The notes beneath the pieces were generated by a model. It was not told the origin of the DNA. It searched no databases and was given only the letters and a program-made list of their open reading frames with translations. A DNA stretch of 64,000 bases from Kitagawia praeruptora. Its lineage: Eukaryota; Streptophyta; Magnoliopsida; Apiales; Apiaceae. Within the stretch, counting starts at the first letter, position 1. Each line of letters begins with the position of its first letter. Where the stretch lies: contig CM075346.1 in NCBI GenBank assembly GCA_037693485.1, positions 122,934,001 to 122,998,000 of the forward strand, given 5' to 3'. Below, one piece after another: positions 1 through 10,782 of this stretch. The translations under genes were made by a program, and so were the position numbers.

Positions 1-175
1 CAATTGTTACAGTAATAATAAACAAATGAAATTAACAAAAAAACCTTGAATCTTACATTGGGCCTTGATCACATCATTTAGGACTAAAGATCAGATAAAA
101 ACTTGTTCAGAGTTGATGAGATTTCTACACCCAAGCATACCGAGAATTTGCTTTGACGGTTAAAAGAGAAAAATG

Positions 176-362
176 GACCTGAGGATGTTCTCATGTGGTT
201 CTCCTGAGGTTATAAGACAAATAGTCTATAGATTAAGTGGCCCCGCAGGGGCATTTTTGTAATATCAAATTTTTTATCAGTAAATTTACCTAAATACCCT
301 TAAAATTGTATTGGAAAGCTTTTAACCTCAGGGTTCTGCCTGAGGTCATCCTCAGGCACATG
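176..362. mobile_element. Small foldback element (MITE-like)
   Basis: The left end contains gacctgaggatg...cctgaggtt and the right end contains its imperfect inverse (aacctcag...cctgaggtcatcctcagg), so the segment can fold back on itself. Between them is a short AT-rich stretch with a ggccccgcaggggca motif; a similar gccccgccaggggcac word recurs near 23308. I could not define a target duplication, so the borders are approximate. The rest of 1-670 shows no gene. It includes one end (about 445-480) of a second MITE family that is complete at about 28055-28255. Confidence 0.45.
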
Positions 363-673
363 AATCACTTCTGTAAAATCAGAATTCTTTTAAAATTTTG
401 CAATATTACTTAATTAGTCTTGCGCGCCCAATAAATTTTAAAGGAAAATACTAGGTACCCCAAATTGGTACCCAAATTTTTTTCCAAAATACACATGTCA
501 TTATTTGAATGGTTATAATTACAATGGGCCCGCCAGGACCATATAAATCCCACCAATTAAAATTTTCCATACATCGAACTCTTCAATGCCACATCATTTG
601 AGAGCATTTGGCCAAAACAGAACATTTGGCCAAGGCTTAAACTAAACAACTTAAAAGAGAAACTACATCACTA

Positions 674-1092
674 CTCCCTCTGTCTCTTAAAACATTTTCT
701 GTTTACTAAATCGGGACTATCAAAATACTCTTCCCCTTTCTATTTTAAGCCAAAAACAATAATATTCAATACCCACTACTCCTTAAAAACAATATTCAAT
801 ACTCACTACTTCACCCACTGCTCCTTAAAAATAATATTCAATATCCACTACTCCACCCACTACTCCTTAAAAAGTAATATTCAATACCCACTATCCACCC
901 ACTACTCTTTAAAAACTATATTCAATACCCATTACTCCACCCACTACTCCTTAAAAACAATATTCAATACCCACTACTTCTTAAAAACAATATTCAATAC
1001 CCACTACTCCATAAAAAAACAATATTCATTACCAATTGTCTTAAAACCCGTGTTTTTAGTCAAACGGGAAAAGAAAAATGAGACGGAGGGAG
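674..1092. mobile_element. Stowaway-like MITE carrying a minisatellite
   Basis: The ends are the classic Stowaway inverted repeat (CTCCCTCTGTCTC at the left, its inverse gagacggagggag at the right), each flanked by TA, the duplication expected of Tc1/mariner-type insertion. Most of the interior (about 755-1030) is a degenerate tandem array of a roughly 30-bp unit of the form caatattcaatacccactactccttaaaa. There is no coding capacity, so it would need a transposase in trans. Confidence 0.85.
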
Positions 1093-1461
1093 TACTAATG
1101 AACCAACATTTTTTGTCAAAACAAAGATAAAAAGGTAGGGCCCATCTCCTTCAATAATCTACAAAAGCAAGGAAGGTGTTTAATATCAGTAGATTTTTTT
1201 TTTTTTTTGAAAGAAATCTCAATAGCTTATTATATTTATGGAATTTTAGCTATCTAGACAATGGATCTAAGAATGACTAGCACCATTCAATCATGCTTAC
1301 ATATAATTTGTGTTAGTTAAAGAAATTTGTCTAGGCGATTTCAACTCACGTAATTTCCTTCAACTACGTCAAAAATACTCCAATGAGTCTTTATCTTCAA
1401 TTGCCATACAGCCATTTTTTGCATTTCTTAGATTGCTAAGAGTTATCTGCAAGAAAAAATC

Positions 1462-4400
1462 TTATCTGCCTGGCCCTCTGCTGCCATGGAAGTTGGGCAC
1501 AGTTGAATTTTGATTAACAACTTTCTTGTACCTATTTTCCACTGTCCCTTGTGGCTCATTAGTACTGTTAGGTTCAGGACCATTAGAAACACCATATCTT
1601 GGACCAGATGAATTACGTAAGGCACCAGGATATGAGACTTCTTGTCTTGGCCAGCCCTGGTTCGGATATAGTTGGGTTGGACTGCCTTGGTTCGGATATT
1701 GTTGCGGCTGCCTGCCTTGGTTCGGATATTGTTGTGGTTGCCTGCCTTGGTTTGGATATTGTGGCGATTGCCTGCCTTGGTTCGGATATTGTGGCGGTTG
1801 CCTGCCTTGATTTGGATATTGTGGCGGTTGCCTGCCTTGGTACGGAGATTGGGGTTGTAAACGTCTTGGATCAGCATTTGTGAAATTCATTTCAGTAGGC
1901 GAAGACCTGTTTCTTAGGTCCTTCTTGTACCTGTTCTCTGTCTCAAGTTGAGGACTAGTCTTGTACCTGTTCTCTGTCTCAAGTTGAGGACTAGCAATAT
2001 TCATTTCAGTGGAAGGTGGAGACCTGCTTCTTGGGTCCTTTTTGTACCTGTTCTCTGTCTCAAGTTGAGGCCTAGCAATATTCATTTCAGTAGAAGGTGG
2101 AGACCTGCTTCTCGGGTCCTTTTTGTACCTATTCTCGATATTAAGTGAAGCTTCTAGTGGGTGAGATGTAGGGGTCGGATCATCAAGCAGGGGGCTCTCA
2201 TTAACAGGGTCGATGTCTGCTTCTGAATTGGAATCCTCTTCGACAAGGTTACTTGTGGCTTTAAGTTGAGAAGTTTTCTTTGAGCCTTTTTTTGGTAGCC
2301 CAAACTTCGCATGCCGGACGACAATGTATGCACCTTTTTTCTCCATTACAGGTCCACTTTCTACTACTGCAACATCCTCAATCTGCCACGCAAAAGTTAT
2401 TGGTACTGGTGCATTAATTATAGGAAGTATTGTCACCATGTATAGAAAGGTCAACAACTTACCAGAGTGCAGAAACGGGCTAACAATTTTCGTACGTTCT
2501 CATATTCAGCAGCCATTGCCTTTCTATCACTCTCCAATTTTTCTTTCACCTTTTCATCTTCCGCCTTTTTATCAATCGCCCTTTTATCATTCCCCTTTTT
2601 ATCATTCTCCATTTTATCATTCGCCTTTTTATCATTCGCCTTTTTATCATTCGCCTTTTTATCATTCACCTTGGCGAGACACTGTTCAAAAACCAAAATG
2701 CTTCAGACAAGGAGCTATTAATAGTTCATAACCAAGGTGAGTGTGTGTGCATCTAACACCACCAAATGATATAGCCCAAGCACAAGATACAAAAGTGCCA
2801 GTGTAGCAAATTGACAAAAGATGCTATACCAAAAAAAACATCCAACAACCCTGTTCACTGGGAAAGAAAGTGTGACATACTTCATGGTACAAGGGCACCA
2901 ACCACCAATAGAAAATTTAAATTAAAGGAAATCAAGTCATATTTGTAACAAAGAATATATACCTTTACACGATAACCACTTTCCATCATTCTTTTGACTG
3001 TTGCTGCTTTCATTTCCAAGTCTTTTTCTTCCTATAAACATAGGAATGAATAAATATTCAGATGTTTACATGTCAAAATGTTGGCAAAAAGAGGTGATTC
3101 ATTTAAGTCTCTACATGCAATCACTTTGAAAATCTCTAGTTAATCATTTTCTTTCCCTAAAATTGGAAGTCGAAGCATATCCTAAATCCACACTAAATCC
3201 ACAAAGAATTCTGTTTCTGATGAATTTGCGAGAGACACCTTTTCTAGGAAAGGATTATAGAAGACTAGTAATAATTCGAAAGAGAAATAAGGAAAGGAAA
3301 TATATATCTTCTGCTACTCTATATGTTATTTGCATAAGTAAAACTACCATATATGCAAACACTTTTGTTATAAGCACAAGTACTAGATGAACTCACAATT
3401 TTACCCTCAAATTGAACTGATTTGGATGCCCCTTTCCGGAGAGTCACTTCAGACTGCAAGGAAACACATTAAAGTAAAGAGACTAGATATCCGATCATGG
3501 TAAGAAGACATGCAATATAGATAAATAAGGGATTCTGTACTAAAGAATTGTTTACTACAAATCAACCAAATAAAGTTATCAACTCTATCCAACTGCCTAT
3601 ACAACCAACAGCACGTCACACAAACCCAAGGCAACTAAAACAGACATACAGAGTGGAATACAACTACCTGAAGAGAATTTCAACAACTAAAGATCATCCC
3701 ATCAAGTTTTCATAATGGGTCATAACTTGCAACAGGAGATATGTTTTCAATATAGCATGCAGTTTTTAATGTTTCACCATACCATATATCCCTACAAGAA
3801 GTTTTGCCAGCTGTAGTCAGTACTCTATTAATAAGTTAACTTCTTTTTCTTTTTTCAACTTTGCTGTTAGTCGGACGTAGCATTCGCCAGAGGGGGTCCC
3901 AATGGAAGCTAATCCACAGAAGGTGTTTCAATAAAAGGTGATTGCTCTCCTTTCGGTGTGAGCTCAAGATGACACATATTACCTACCTATAAAACATGAC
4001 AACTGGAGTAGCTTGTAGTTCATTGAAGAAAACAATTCTCTAGCTTTTTATCATAAAATCAAGGTGGCAAGTCAAATTTTGTACCAATTTACAATTCTAT
4101 TAGATCTTACTCGGTACCTACTTGCTTGAATATCACATACTGGACCAAAAAACCACACACAAAAGAACAGCTCAAGGTCCACAGTGGCGAATCCAGAAGG
4201 ATTACATCACAGGAACAACAAAATAAATAACTGCAACTATACAAATTGGAATTTTTATTATTTTGCAGCCCTGCCAAAAATTTGATAATTTGTCGTCTCA
4301 AAAGAATTTTTTTACATGTACATTTGCATATAAGATATTTAAACTTCTGGGGGCAAACCCTTAAGTTTTTTTTTTTAAAATAATCATAGGCTCATAGCAT

Positions 4401-5606
4401 AAACGATATTTACAAAAGGAGAGGTGGAAGGAGTTTGATTCTCATCTCCCCCATGCCCTATACTAAAAATATATGAACTACCACAAAACAACCTGTCGAA
4501 AAGAGGTCGAGATATATTTAAGGACTACTTCACCAGAGTCTTTAGTTGGTTACAAAGGAAAAAATACCTTGCTTTTAGCACGCTCTTTCTCCTTTAACTG
4601 TTTTACATATTGTTCTCTATGATAGTCCATGATTTTGCAAACAGGTGGTTTAGCATTTCGATCTACCTGTAACATAGGAAGTAAGATATAGCAAACACAA
4701 ACAAAATGTTAGCCCACAAAGATGTTTTCAGTATATTACATTGTAAATGAAATTAGAGTCAGGCAGTTACCTCAACTAAATCAAGCCTACAACTTTTTGC
4801 ACGCTCCAAAGCTTCACGCCTTGACACTACAGTATGGCCTACAAATATGCATAAACTTTATGCTCCAATGTGCAAGAGATACAAATAAAAGGCTCCTTTA
4901 AATTAAGACATTAACTATAAACCACTCTATTTCCTATCACACTCTAATGCTCCGTTTGACAATATTAACAAAAAAAATACAGATATTAGTCTATCTTCAC
5001 CTAATTCCGATTCTCCAACCAAACAAAGCATGTCTAAAAACAAAACCACGACACTCGAAAGTGTAATCCAAGAGACTATATGATCACGTATAACAAAACG
5101 AGTACAAATTATAACGAGCCGAAGAGTCTCAACTCACAAACAAACATATTAAAAATCTGCACTCAAAAATGCAATTTCTACACAAACATAAATCAAAAAT
5201 CAAGAAAATTACCTGTATCTAACACAAGTCTAATAGAAGGAGCTGTAATATTCTCATTCAACCGCGGTCCATCGTCTTCTTCTTCTTGTTTCGGCTTAAA
5301 CTACACACAAACACACATACCAACATCAATCATCACACACATTACACACACAAAACCTCAAATTCACACACACAAACACACACAAGTCCATAAAAAGTGA
5401 GTTACCTGTGCAGGAGCAGCAAAAGATCGAGTAATTTGAAAAATCTTGAAATGGGTATTCTTAAAAATCGAATCTTGTTGAGATATAGCAGATATTCTTG
5501 GGTGTTGAGTGAGTAAACAAGGTTCTTGTAATGAAAAATAGCATCTTTGGAAGTGATTTAATAAGTTTCTGAGCTGGGGTTGCTTCAATCTGCACCATAA
5601 AGCCAT
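1462..5606 (-). CDS. IF3-1: Mitochondrial translation initiation factor IF3 (8 exons)
   Basis: Exons on the minus strand: 5606-5406, 5300-5213, 4838-4771, 4666-4568, 3453-3397, 3031-2963, 2681-2463, 2382-1462. All joins are GT-AG and keep frame, giving about 573 residues. IF3 binds the small ribosomal subunit and governs start-codon selection. The protein begins with an Arg-rich, acid-poor leader (MALWCRLKQPQL...) typical of mitochondrial import. The IF3 N-domain follows (DDGPRLNENI, VVSRREALERAK, KPPVCKIMDY), then the C-domain (SEVTLRKG, EEKDLEMKA, LIEDVAVVESGP, YIVVRHAKFG). Two features are odd. Exon 7 holds an Asp/Lys-rich coding minisatellite (about 45 residues, NDKKA units) inside the C-domain. 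Exon 8 adds a long tail with ENRYKKDPRSRSPP repeats and about eight Pro/Gln-rich YPNQGRQPPQ units. The family call is strong; the exact start is the first ATG giving a targeting peptide. Confidence 0.9.
1650..1855 (-). repeat. 30-bp coding tandem repeat in IF3 tail
   Basis: About seven or eight copies of a 30-bp unit (ccttggttcggatattgtggcggttgcctg in plus-strand form, with variants) encode YPNQGRQPPQ-type decapeptides in the last exon of the IF3 gene. A second repeat upstream in the same exon (about 1915-2140) has an 81-bp unit encoding ENRYKKDPRSRSPPSTEM. Both stay in frame, so they are translated and probably length-variable between alleles. Confidence 0.85.
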
Positions 5607-7129
5607 TGATTTGATAAGCCTGCAATTTTTTGATCAATGAATGTAAACCTAGCGGCTTCAATCGCTCAATTGATTCTATAGATTTTGCTGCGTGTATGTA
5701 CTTTCTGAGCTGGCGTATGCAATTTTACGATTTTTTTTTTTTGCTAATTTTTCAGTTTTCTTTTTTTAAGAAAATTATAACAGTTTTTTTAAAAACAACC
5801 CAAGTTGGAATAAATTTTTTAAAAAATACGACTTGTAACATTTATCATCTTTTTTCAAATGGGTGTAACCTTTTTTATCTGCGTTTTAAACTCATTTGCA
5901 ACCTTTGTCACCTACGATGTCAGTTTTGTAACCTTTGCAAATTAAAAACTCGTATTTTTGTAAATAATTTCAAAAAATTAGGTAATTTTGTAAATATTCT
6001 TTTATAGACTGTCTACAATATTTTTAAAAGTCGTTCCATTTATAAAAATCGCCAAAAAAATCACTGATAAATGGTTAAAAAATATTTGATTGATTTCATT
6101 TTTAAAATCCGATTTATCGGTATGAAAATTTTTTAAATGGTAGATTATATCATAAATTAGACTAACTTATAAAATATTATTAAAATTTATCCAATTTTTA
6201 TTTCAAATTATCATTATGATAAATTCTGATTCATCAATAAATCGCTGTTAGGTACCTAAATCGATTTATTCCGATTTTCTTAAATTTACAACCATGCCTG
6301 TCCATGACATGTTTAGTTGAAGCACACATGTAGAAATAATATTATATGAGAGTAATAGTAATAATAATAACAATTTTTTATGATTAAGTAACCAAAATAT
6401 TCATTTTTAACTTTTGGCCATTTTTATTGATTGAATATCCATTTCTGAATTGGTTATTTAAAAAAATAGTATTTTCTTCTTTTTTTTCTGAAAAAATATA
6501 TATTTTATGAAAAAAAATTGGATGAATATCCAGTATTGTTGTAAACTGTTAATATATTATATATATTAAAAATATATTATATATAATTAAAAATATATTA
6601 TATATAATTAATTTTGGATACGGATATTTTTGGATATTCCCGGATCCGGATACGGATCCAGATACGATTTTGAATTCCCGGATTCGAATTCGGATATGCC
6701 TATATCCAGATCCGTTTTATCGGATTTCCACCCCTAAAATATGTGTATGGGCAGATACCCAATCTCGAAAAACATATATCATAATATCCGATCAAGAAAG
6801 ACATATTTCAATAAAAATATAGGTCAACAATCCAATTCTCGATATCCAATTTTTGAAAACACATGTCGTGATATACAATTGAGAAACACATATTTTTGAT
6901 AATTTTAATCTTATTTTTCAAATTTGATATTCTGATCATCAGATTAAAAATTATATTAAACTTAACTATCACCAATATATGATATAATAATAATTATTAT
7001 GAAAAGTACAAACGTATAATAAATTCAGAAAAATAAGCAATAATAACGAAAATCTTGCTAGCAAATAGAATTTGACCGACACTTTTCACGAGAGGTTTTA
7101 TTTAAATTGTGTAAAATTTAAATAAAACC
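5607..7129. other. AT-rich intergenic DNA, no gene seen
   Basis: This is the upstream flank of the IF3 gene. The reading frame at 5630-6007 is low-complexity Phe/Leu/Asn translation of T-rich DNA and is not credible as a gene. About 6600-6720 is a degenerate run of GGATATCC/GGATCCGGATACGGAT words, a common plant repeat. The IF3 promoter should lie just above 5606, but I cannot point to a clear TATA box. Confidence 0.5.
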
Positions 7130-7565
7130 GGGTAATGACCAAAATGTAATTTTTCAAGATTTTATTACATAAATAACAATTTAATTTTTTTGGTCAAAAA
7201 TACCAGCCTATTACGCATTCTCAAAATGGGCAATACTATTACGTATTTGAGAAATGGGTATCATGTAAGAATTTTTCAAAAAAAATAAAAGAAATATTAA
7301 TTTAAAAATGTTAATTGTGATACGCATTCTGGGAATGCGTAACATTATAGAAGGTGTTACGCATTCCTGAAATGCGTAACACATTTAAAAAAAAAAATTC
7401 CCAATTTTTTTACTTTATATACATTACCATTTGACAAATGCGTAATATATATTACACATTTTTTAAATGCGTAATACACTGATATTTTTGATCAAAAAAT
7501 TCAGAACTATATTCTCGTAAAAAAGTTTTATAAAATGGTAAAATTTTCATTATTTCAATAAAACC
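7130..7565. mobile_element. Palindrome-rich non-autonomous element
   Basis: The left end (about 7130-7205, gaccaaaatg...ggtcaaaaatacc) is imperfectly inverse to the right end (about 7480-7565, gatcaaaaaattc...aaaattttcat), suggesting long terminal inverted repeats. The interior is built of repeated short palindromes around TTACGCATT/AATGCGTAA, for example near 7325 and 7362. No coding capacity and no clear target duplication. The design matches the larger element at 8945-10335. Confidence 0.45.
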
Positions 7566-8095
7566 CTAAATGAGAGTGGACCCCATCTTTCTCCCCCATT
7601 TTCTTTTCACCCGCCGCCTCTTCTTTCCCATAATTTAAATAACTATAATCATCATTGGAGACCTATTTTCTTTTCTCTTGTTTTCTTTTCTGTTTTTTTC
7701 TTCAATAATCTTTATTTTTGGGTGAGATTTTTGATTCTTGCATCCATTTTATTTTAATGTTTTATGTCTTTCCTTTTGGAATGGTTTGTGTCTCTCCTTT
7801 TGGAGTGTTTTTGTTACGTTTTGGTTTGTTGTCGTCTTGTTTTAAGAATGATTTTTATGGTGTATTGGGAGATCCGGGAAGCCCGCTTCGAATCTGGAAT
7901 GGTGATAATTATCACGTGAGCTCACCTTGCACAACGAAAGATTGTTCAATATATGGAGGCAGAATGGGTATGAACACTGGCCTATCACCGGTTTTTTATG
8001 TACGCAGGTCAATTGTGATACTACTATTTTCAGGAACATTGGTGTCGATTGGATTGCTTGGGAAACCTTTATAATCATTTTCATTTTCAAGAATA
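7566..8095 (+). other. Possible gene fragment of unknown origin
   Basis: Pyrimidine-rich DNA resembling a 5' untranslated region (7590-7715) is followed by an open frame from 7718 with a protein-like stretch (GDPGSPLRIWNGDNYH, then CTTKDCSIYGG) at about 7868-7960. A second frame over 7927-8090 (NIWRQNGYEHWPITGF) is equally protein-like. I do not recognise either. It ends exactly where a Helitron begins, so it could be an interrupted or captured exon. Confidence 0.25.
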
Positions 8096-8767
8096 CTAGC
8101 ATAATAACCCGTGCGAGGCACGGGTCATCTTCTAACAATCGATATAAATTTTGTGTATTTTTACGATTTAAAGGATATTTTTGAATTCAATTGAACCTTT
8201 TTTGTGCATACATATTACAATATCATTATTTTAATTTATGAATTATTTTATTTATGTATAAATCATAAGAGCACTAAAAAGAGGATGCTTTGTAGCATAT
8301 AAATATATTATATAGATTATAACACAATTTCTTTTAGAATAAAAATAAAAGAACATAATAAAATTTGATATTAAAAATCTATAAAAATTGGTTGTATATA
8401 ATCATATATGATTTTGATAATTAAAATACAAATTTTATAAATAATATAAGTCATCATTAATATATTTACTCAAAAGTTAAATTGATAGCAAATATAGTAA
8501 AAGGACGAGACCAGAGGTTTAAGTAATACGTTTTTTATTTTAAACTCAAAAGCTTATTTAGCTCAATGGTAATAAGGATGAGTTTCTTTGAGGAAGGCAT
8601 GAGTTCAATTCCCCACAACAACATAATTTGTCAAATTTTTTTGTTTGAATAAGAGAGCAACGTCAATTTAATGTAATTTTTTAATATTTAAGGGCAAAAC
8701 TGTACTTTCATAGGGGGTTTATTGGCTCATTTTACCCCTATGTTGCTCTATTATATATAGAAAGAGA
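8096..8767 (-). mobile_element. Non-autonomous Helitron
   Basis: On the minus strand the element starts TCTCTTTCTATATATAATAG and ends with a GC-rich hairpin (cccgtgcctcgcacggg) followed by a short spacer and CTAG. It sits between A and T, the Helitron target. No Rep/helicase coding is present. Near 8550-8630 it contains a tRNA-like stretch with a B-box-like gagttcaattcccc followed by acaacaac. Confidence 0.75.
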
Positions 8768-8944
8768 TTTATATTTATGTGTTAAGCGATCTGAAAACAA
8801 AATGATTATTTGTTTGCTCGTTTTTTGTTTAAAAAACGACTATTTGTTTTTCATTTTGTGATATTTTATGTGTTAATCAGGTCGTAGTTGACGGTTCGAG
8901 AAATTGTACCGACCGGATTCCAATGTTTTACTGTTAATAAAATC

Positions 8945-10335
8945 TTGAGAAAAGACCCCCAATATCACAATTTGGAAGCAAATGGCCTCAAATATCACAA
9001 ATGAAAAAATTGGTCCCGTATATCACCCAATAACGCTACATCGTGTAGCGTTCTTATTTTTTTTTAAAGAGACGCTAGTGCGTCTAGCGTTTAGGGGGGG
9101 GTTTGTGACCGCCACATAGTGTGGCATTTTGTTTTTTGTTTTTTTTTGCATTTTCTTATGGGTTCAATAATTAACCATTAGGGTTCAATGTTTCCATTTT
9201 GGGTTTTAGAAATATTCAATTAAAATTTTTAAAATTTATATTTAAAATTAAATTTTTTATATTTTAGCTGCATTCCCTCAGGGTTTCAACGGTTAATTAC
9301 TTTTAGGGTTCAACATTTCCATTTTGGGTTTAGAAATATTCGGAACGACGAATAAACCATATTACGAACTTAGGGTTTAGGGTTGTAAACCCTGACTTAT
9401 CCTGATTTTTAAACGCCTTACGTTTAAAAATCAGGCCGTCGGATTCAATTTTTTAATTAAAATTTTTAAATTTAAAAAATACAATTTTAATTAAATTTAG
9501 GGGTTCAACAATTAACTTTAAGGGTTCAACGTTTCCATTTTGGGTTTTAGAAATATTCCAAACGACGAATAAACCGTATACGAACTTAGGGTTTAGGGTT
9601 TAGGGATGTTTATAACCCTAAACCCTAAATCCTAACTTATCCTGATTTTTAAACGCGAATCAGGCCGTCGGATTCAATTTTTTAATTTAAATTTTTTAAT
9701 TTTATTTGTTTTCCTTGGAGTTTCAACAGTTAACTTTTGTGGTTCAACAATTCTATTATGGGTTTAGAATATATTTAGGAGAAAAAAAACATCCAAAACG
9801 CCACAAGAAGTGGCGTTTTAAGCTAAAACCCAAATATGAATAGCGTTACCAAGCATGACCAATTCTCAATTAGCGTTTGATAAAAAAAAGAGAACGCTAC
9901 ACGAAGTAGCATTTGAAAAAAAAGAAAAAGAAGAACGCCACATGAAGTAGCGTTTCTACTAAAAAAAATACTCCCTCCGTCCCAAATTACATGTCCCTTT
10001 TGTAAAAAAAATTTGTCCAAAATTACATGTCACCCTCTTCTTTCTGTACAAATATCTCTTCTTTCTATACAAATTTAAGTATAATTTTCCAAAATTACCA
10101 CTATATTTGTATTTTCAATGTTTACTTCTTTAAAACTTAACTCTATTCTCATTTTTCAATGCATTTATTAAGGTTATTTATTGAAAAACCTTATCCAACC
10201 AACCTTTTTCTTAATATGCGTATTTTTTTCAAAAGGAACATATAAATTGGGACGGAGACAGTGATATTTGGGACCAACTTCCTAGCTTATGATATTTGAG
10301 TCCATTTCATTTAAAATTGTGATATATGGACCAAC
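8945..10335. mobile_element. Long-TIR element with internal hairpin words
   Basis: The left 75 bp (accccc-aatatcacaattt...tcaaatatcacaaatg...ttggtccc) is matched in inverse at about 10260-10335 (gggaccaact...gatatttgag...aattgtgatatatggacc), giving imperfect terminal inverted repeats. Inside are repeated imperfect palindromes of the form AACGCTACA-n-TGTAGCGTT or AACGCCACA-n-TGTGGCGTT (near 9032, 9070, 9110, 9795, 9890, 9930). Two copies of a block with TTTAGGG words lie at 9355-9460 and 9585-9700. No coding capacity. A Stowaway is nested at 9971-10261. Confidence 0.5.
9971..10261. mobile_element. Stowaway-like MITE (nested)
   Basis: The left end is CTCCCTCCGTCCCAAATTA preceded by TA. The right end is the inverse with mismatches (aattgggacggagacag), where the flanking TA has decayed to tg. 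The inverted repeat extends about 30 bp, and the interior is AT-rich and non-coding. Confidence 0.8.
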
Positions 10336-10782
10336 ATCCTAAAATCTTATCGTTCTGTCAACTAAAAAAATTGTAAAATTGTTAACACCCTTGTATTTTT
10401 TGAAAAAGAAAAGGATCCAACTTCCTTTTGTCCTACTTGGTTAATTTGACGGTCACTATTTAGTTGACTTGCAAAAATTTAGTCATCGAAATCTGTGCTA
10501 AATGCAGAACTAGATTCATGCACTTCAACATAAATCAAGACACTTGTTTCATCTCACCATTGAAGACATACATACATACATGCTTTCCATATAATTTGTT
10601 CTAGTTCAAGAATCTTGTCTTAACAATATACTCATCAAGTAAAGGTAAGTTCCTCCTACTGTTCTTTTTCTTGAAAATGTCATACTCCAATCTTGATTCA
10701 TATCTTCTGTTCATTTTAATTTGTATCTATCATGGAGGTAAAGTGTGTCTATATTTTGATCAAGTAGGAAGAAACATTAGAC

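Noticed and set aside
1443..1883. Several overlapping frames on both strands opposite the IF3 tail
   Set aside because: They are by-products of the 30-bp repeat; only the minus-strand frame continuing the IF3 exon fits the spliced gene.
5630..6007. Plus-strand frame of 125 codons upstream of IF3
   Set aside because: Phe/Leu/Asn/Cys-rich low-complexity translation of T-rich DNA with no recognisable motif.
7190..7500. Repeated short palindromes considered as a CRISPR-like array
   Set aside because: Unequal spacing, no unique spacers, plant nuclear context; they are hairpin words of a mobile element.
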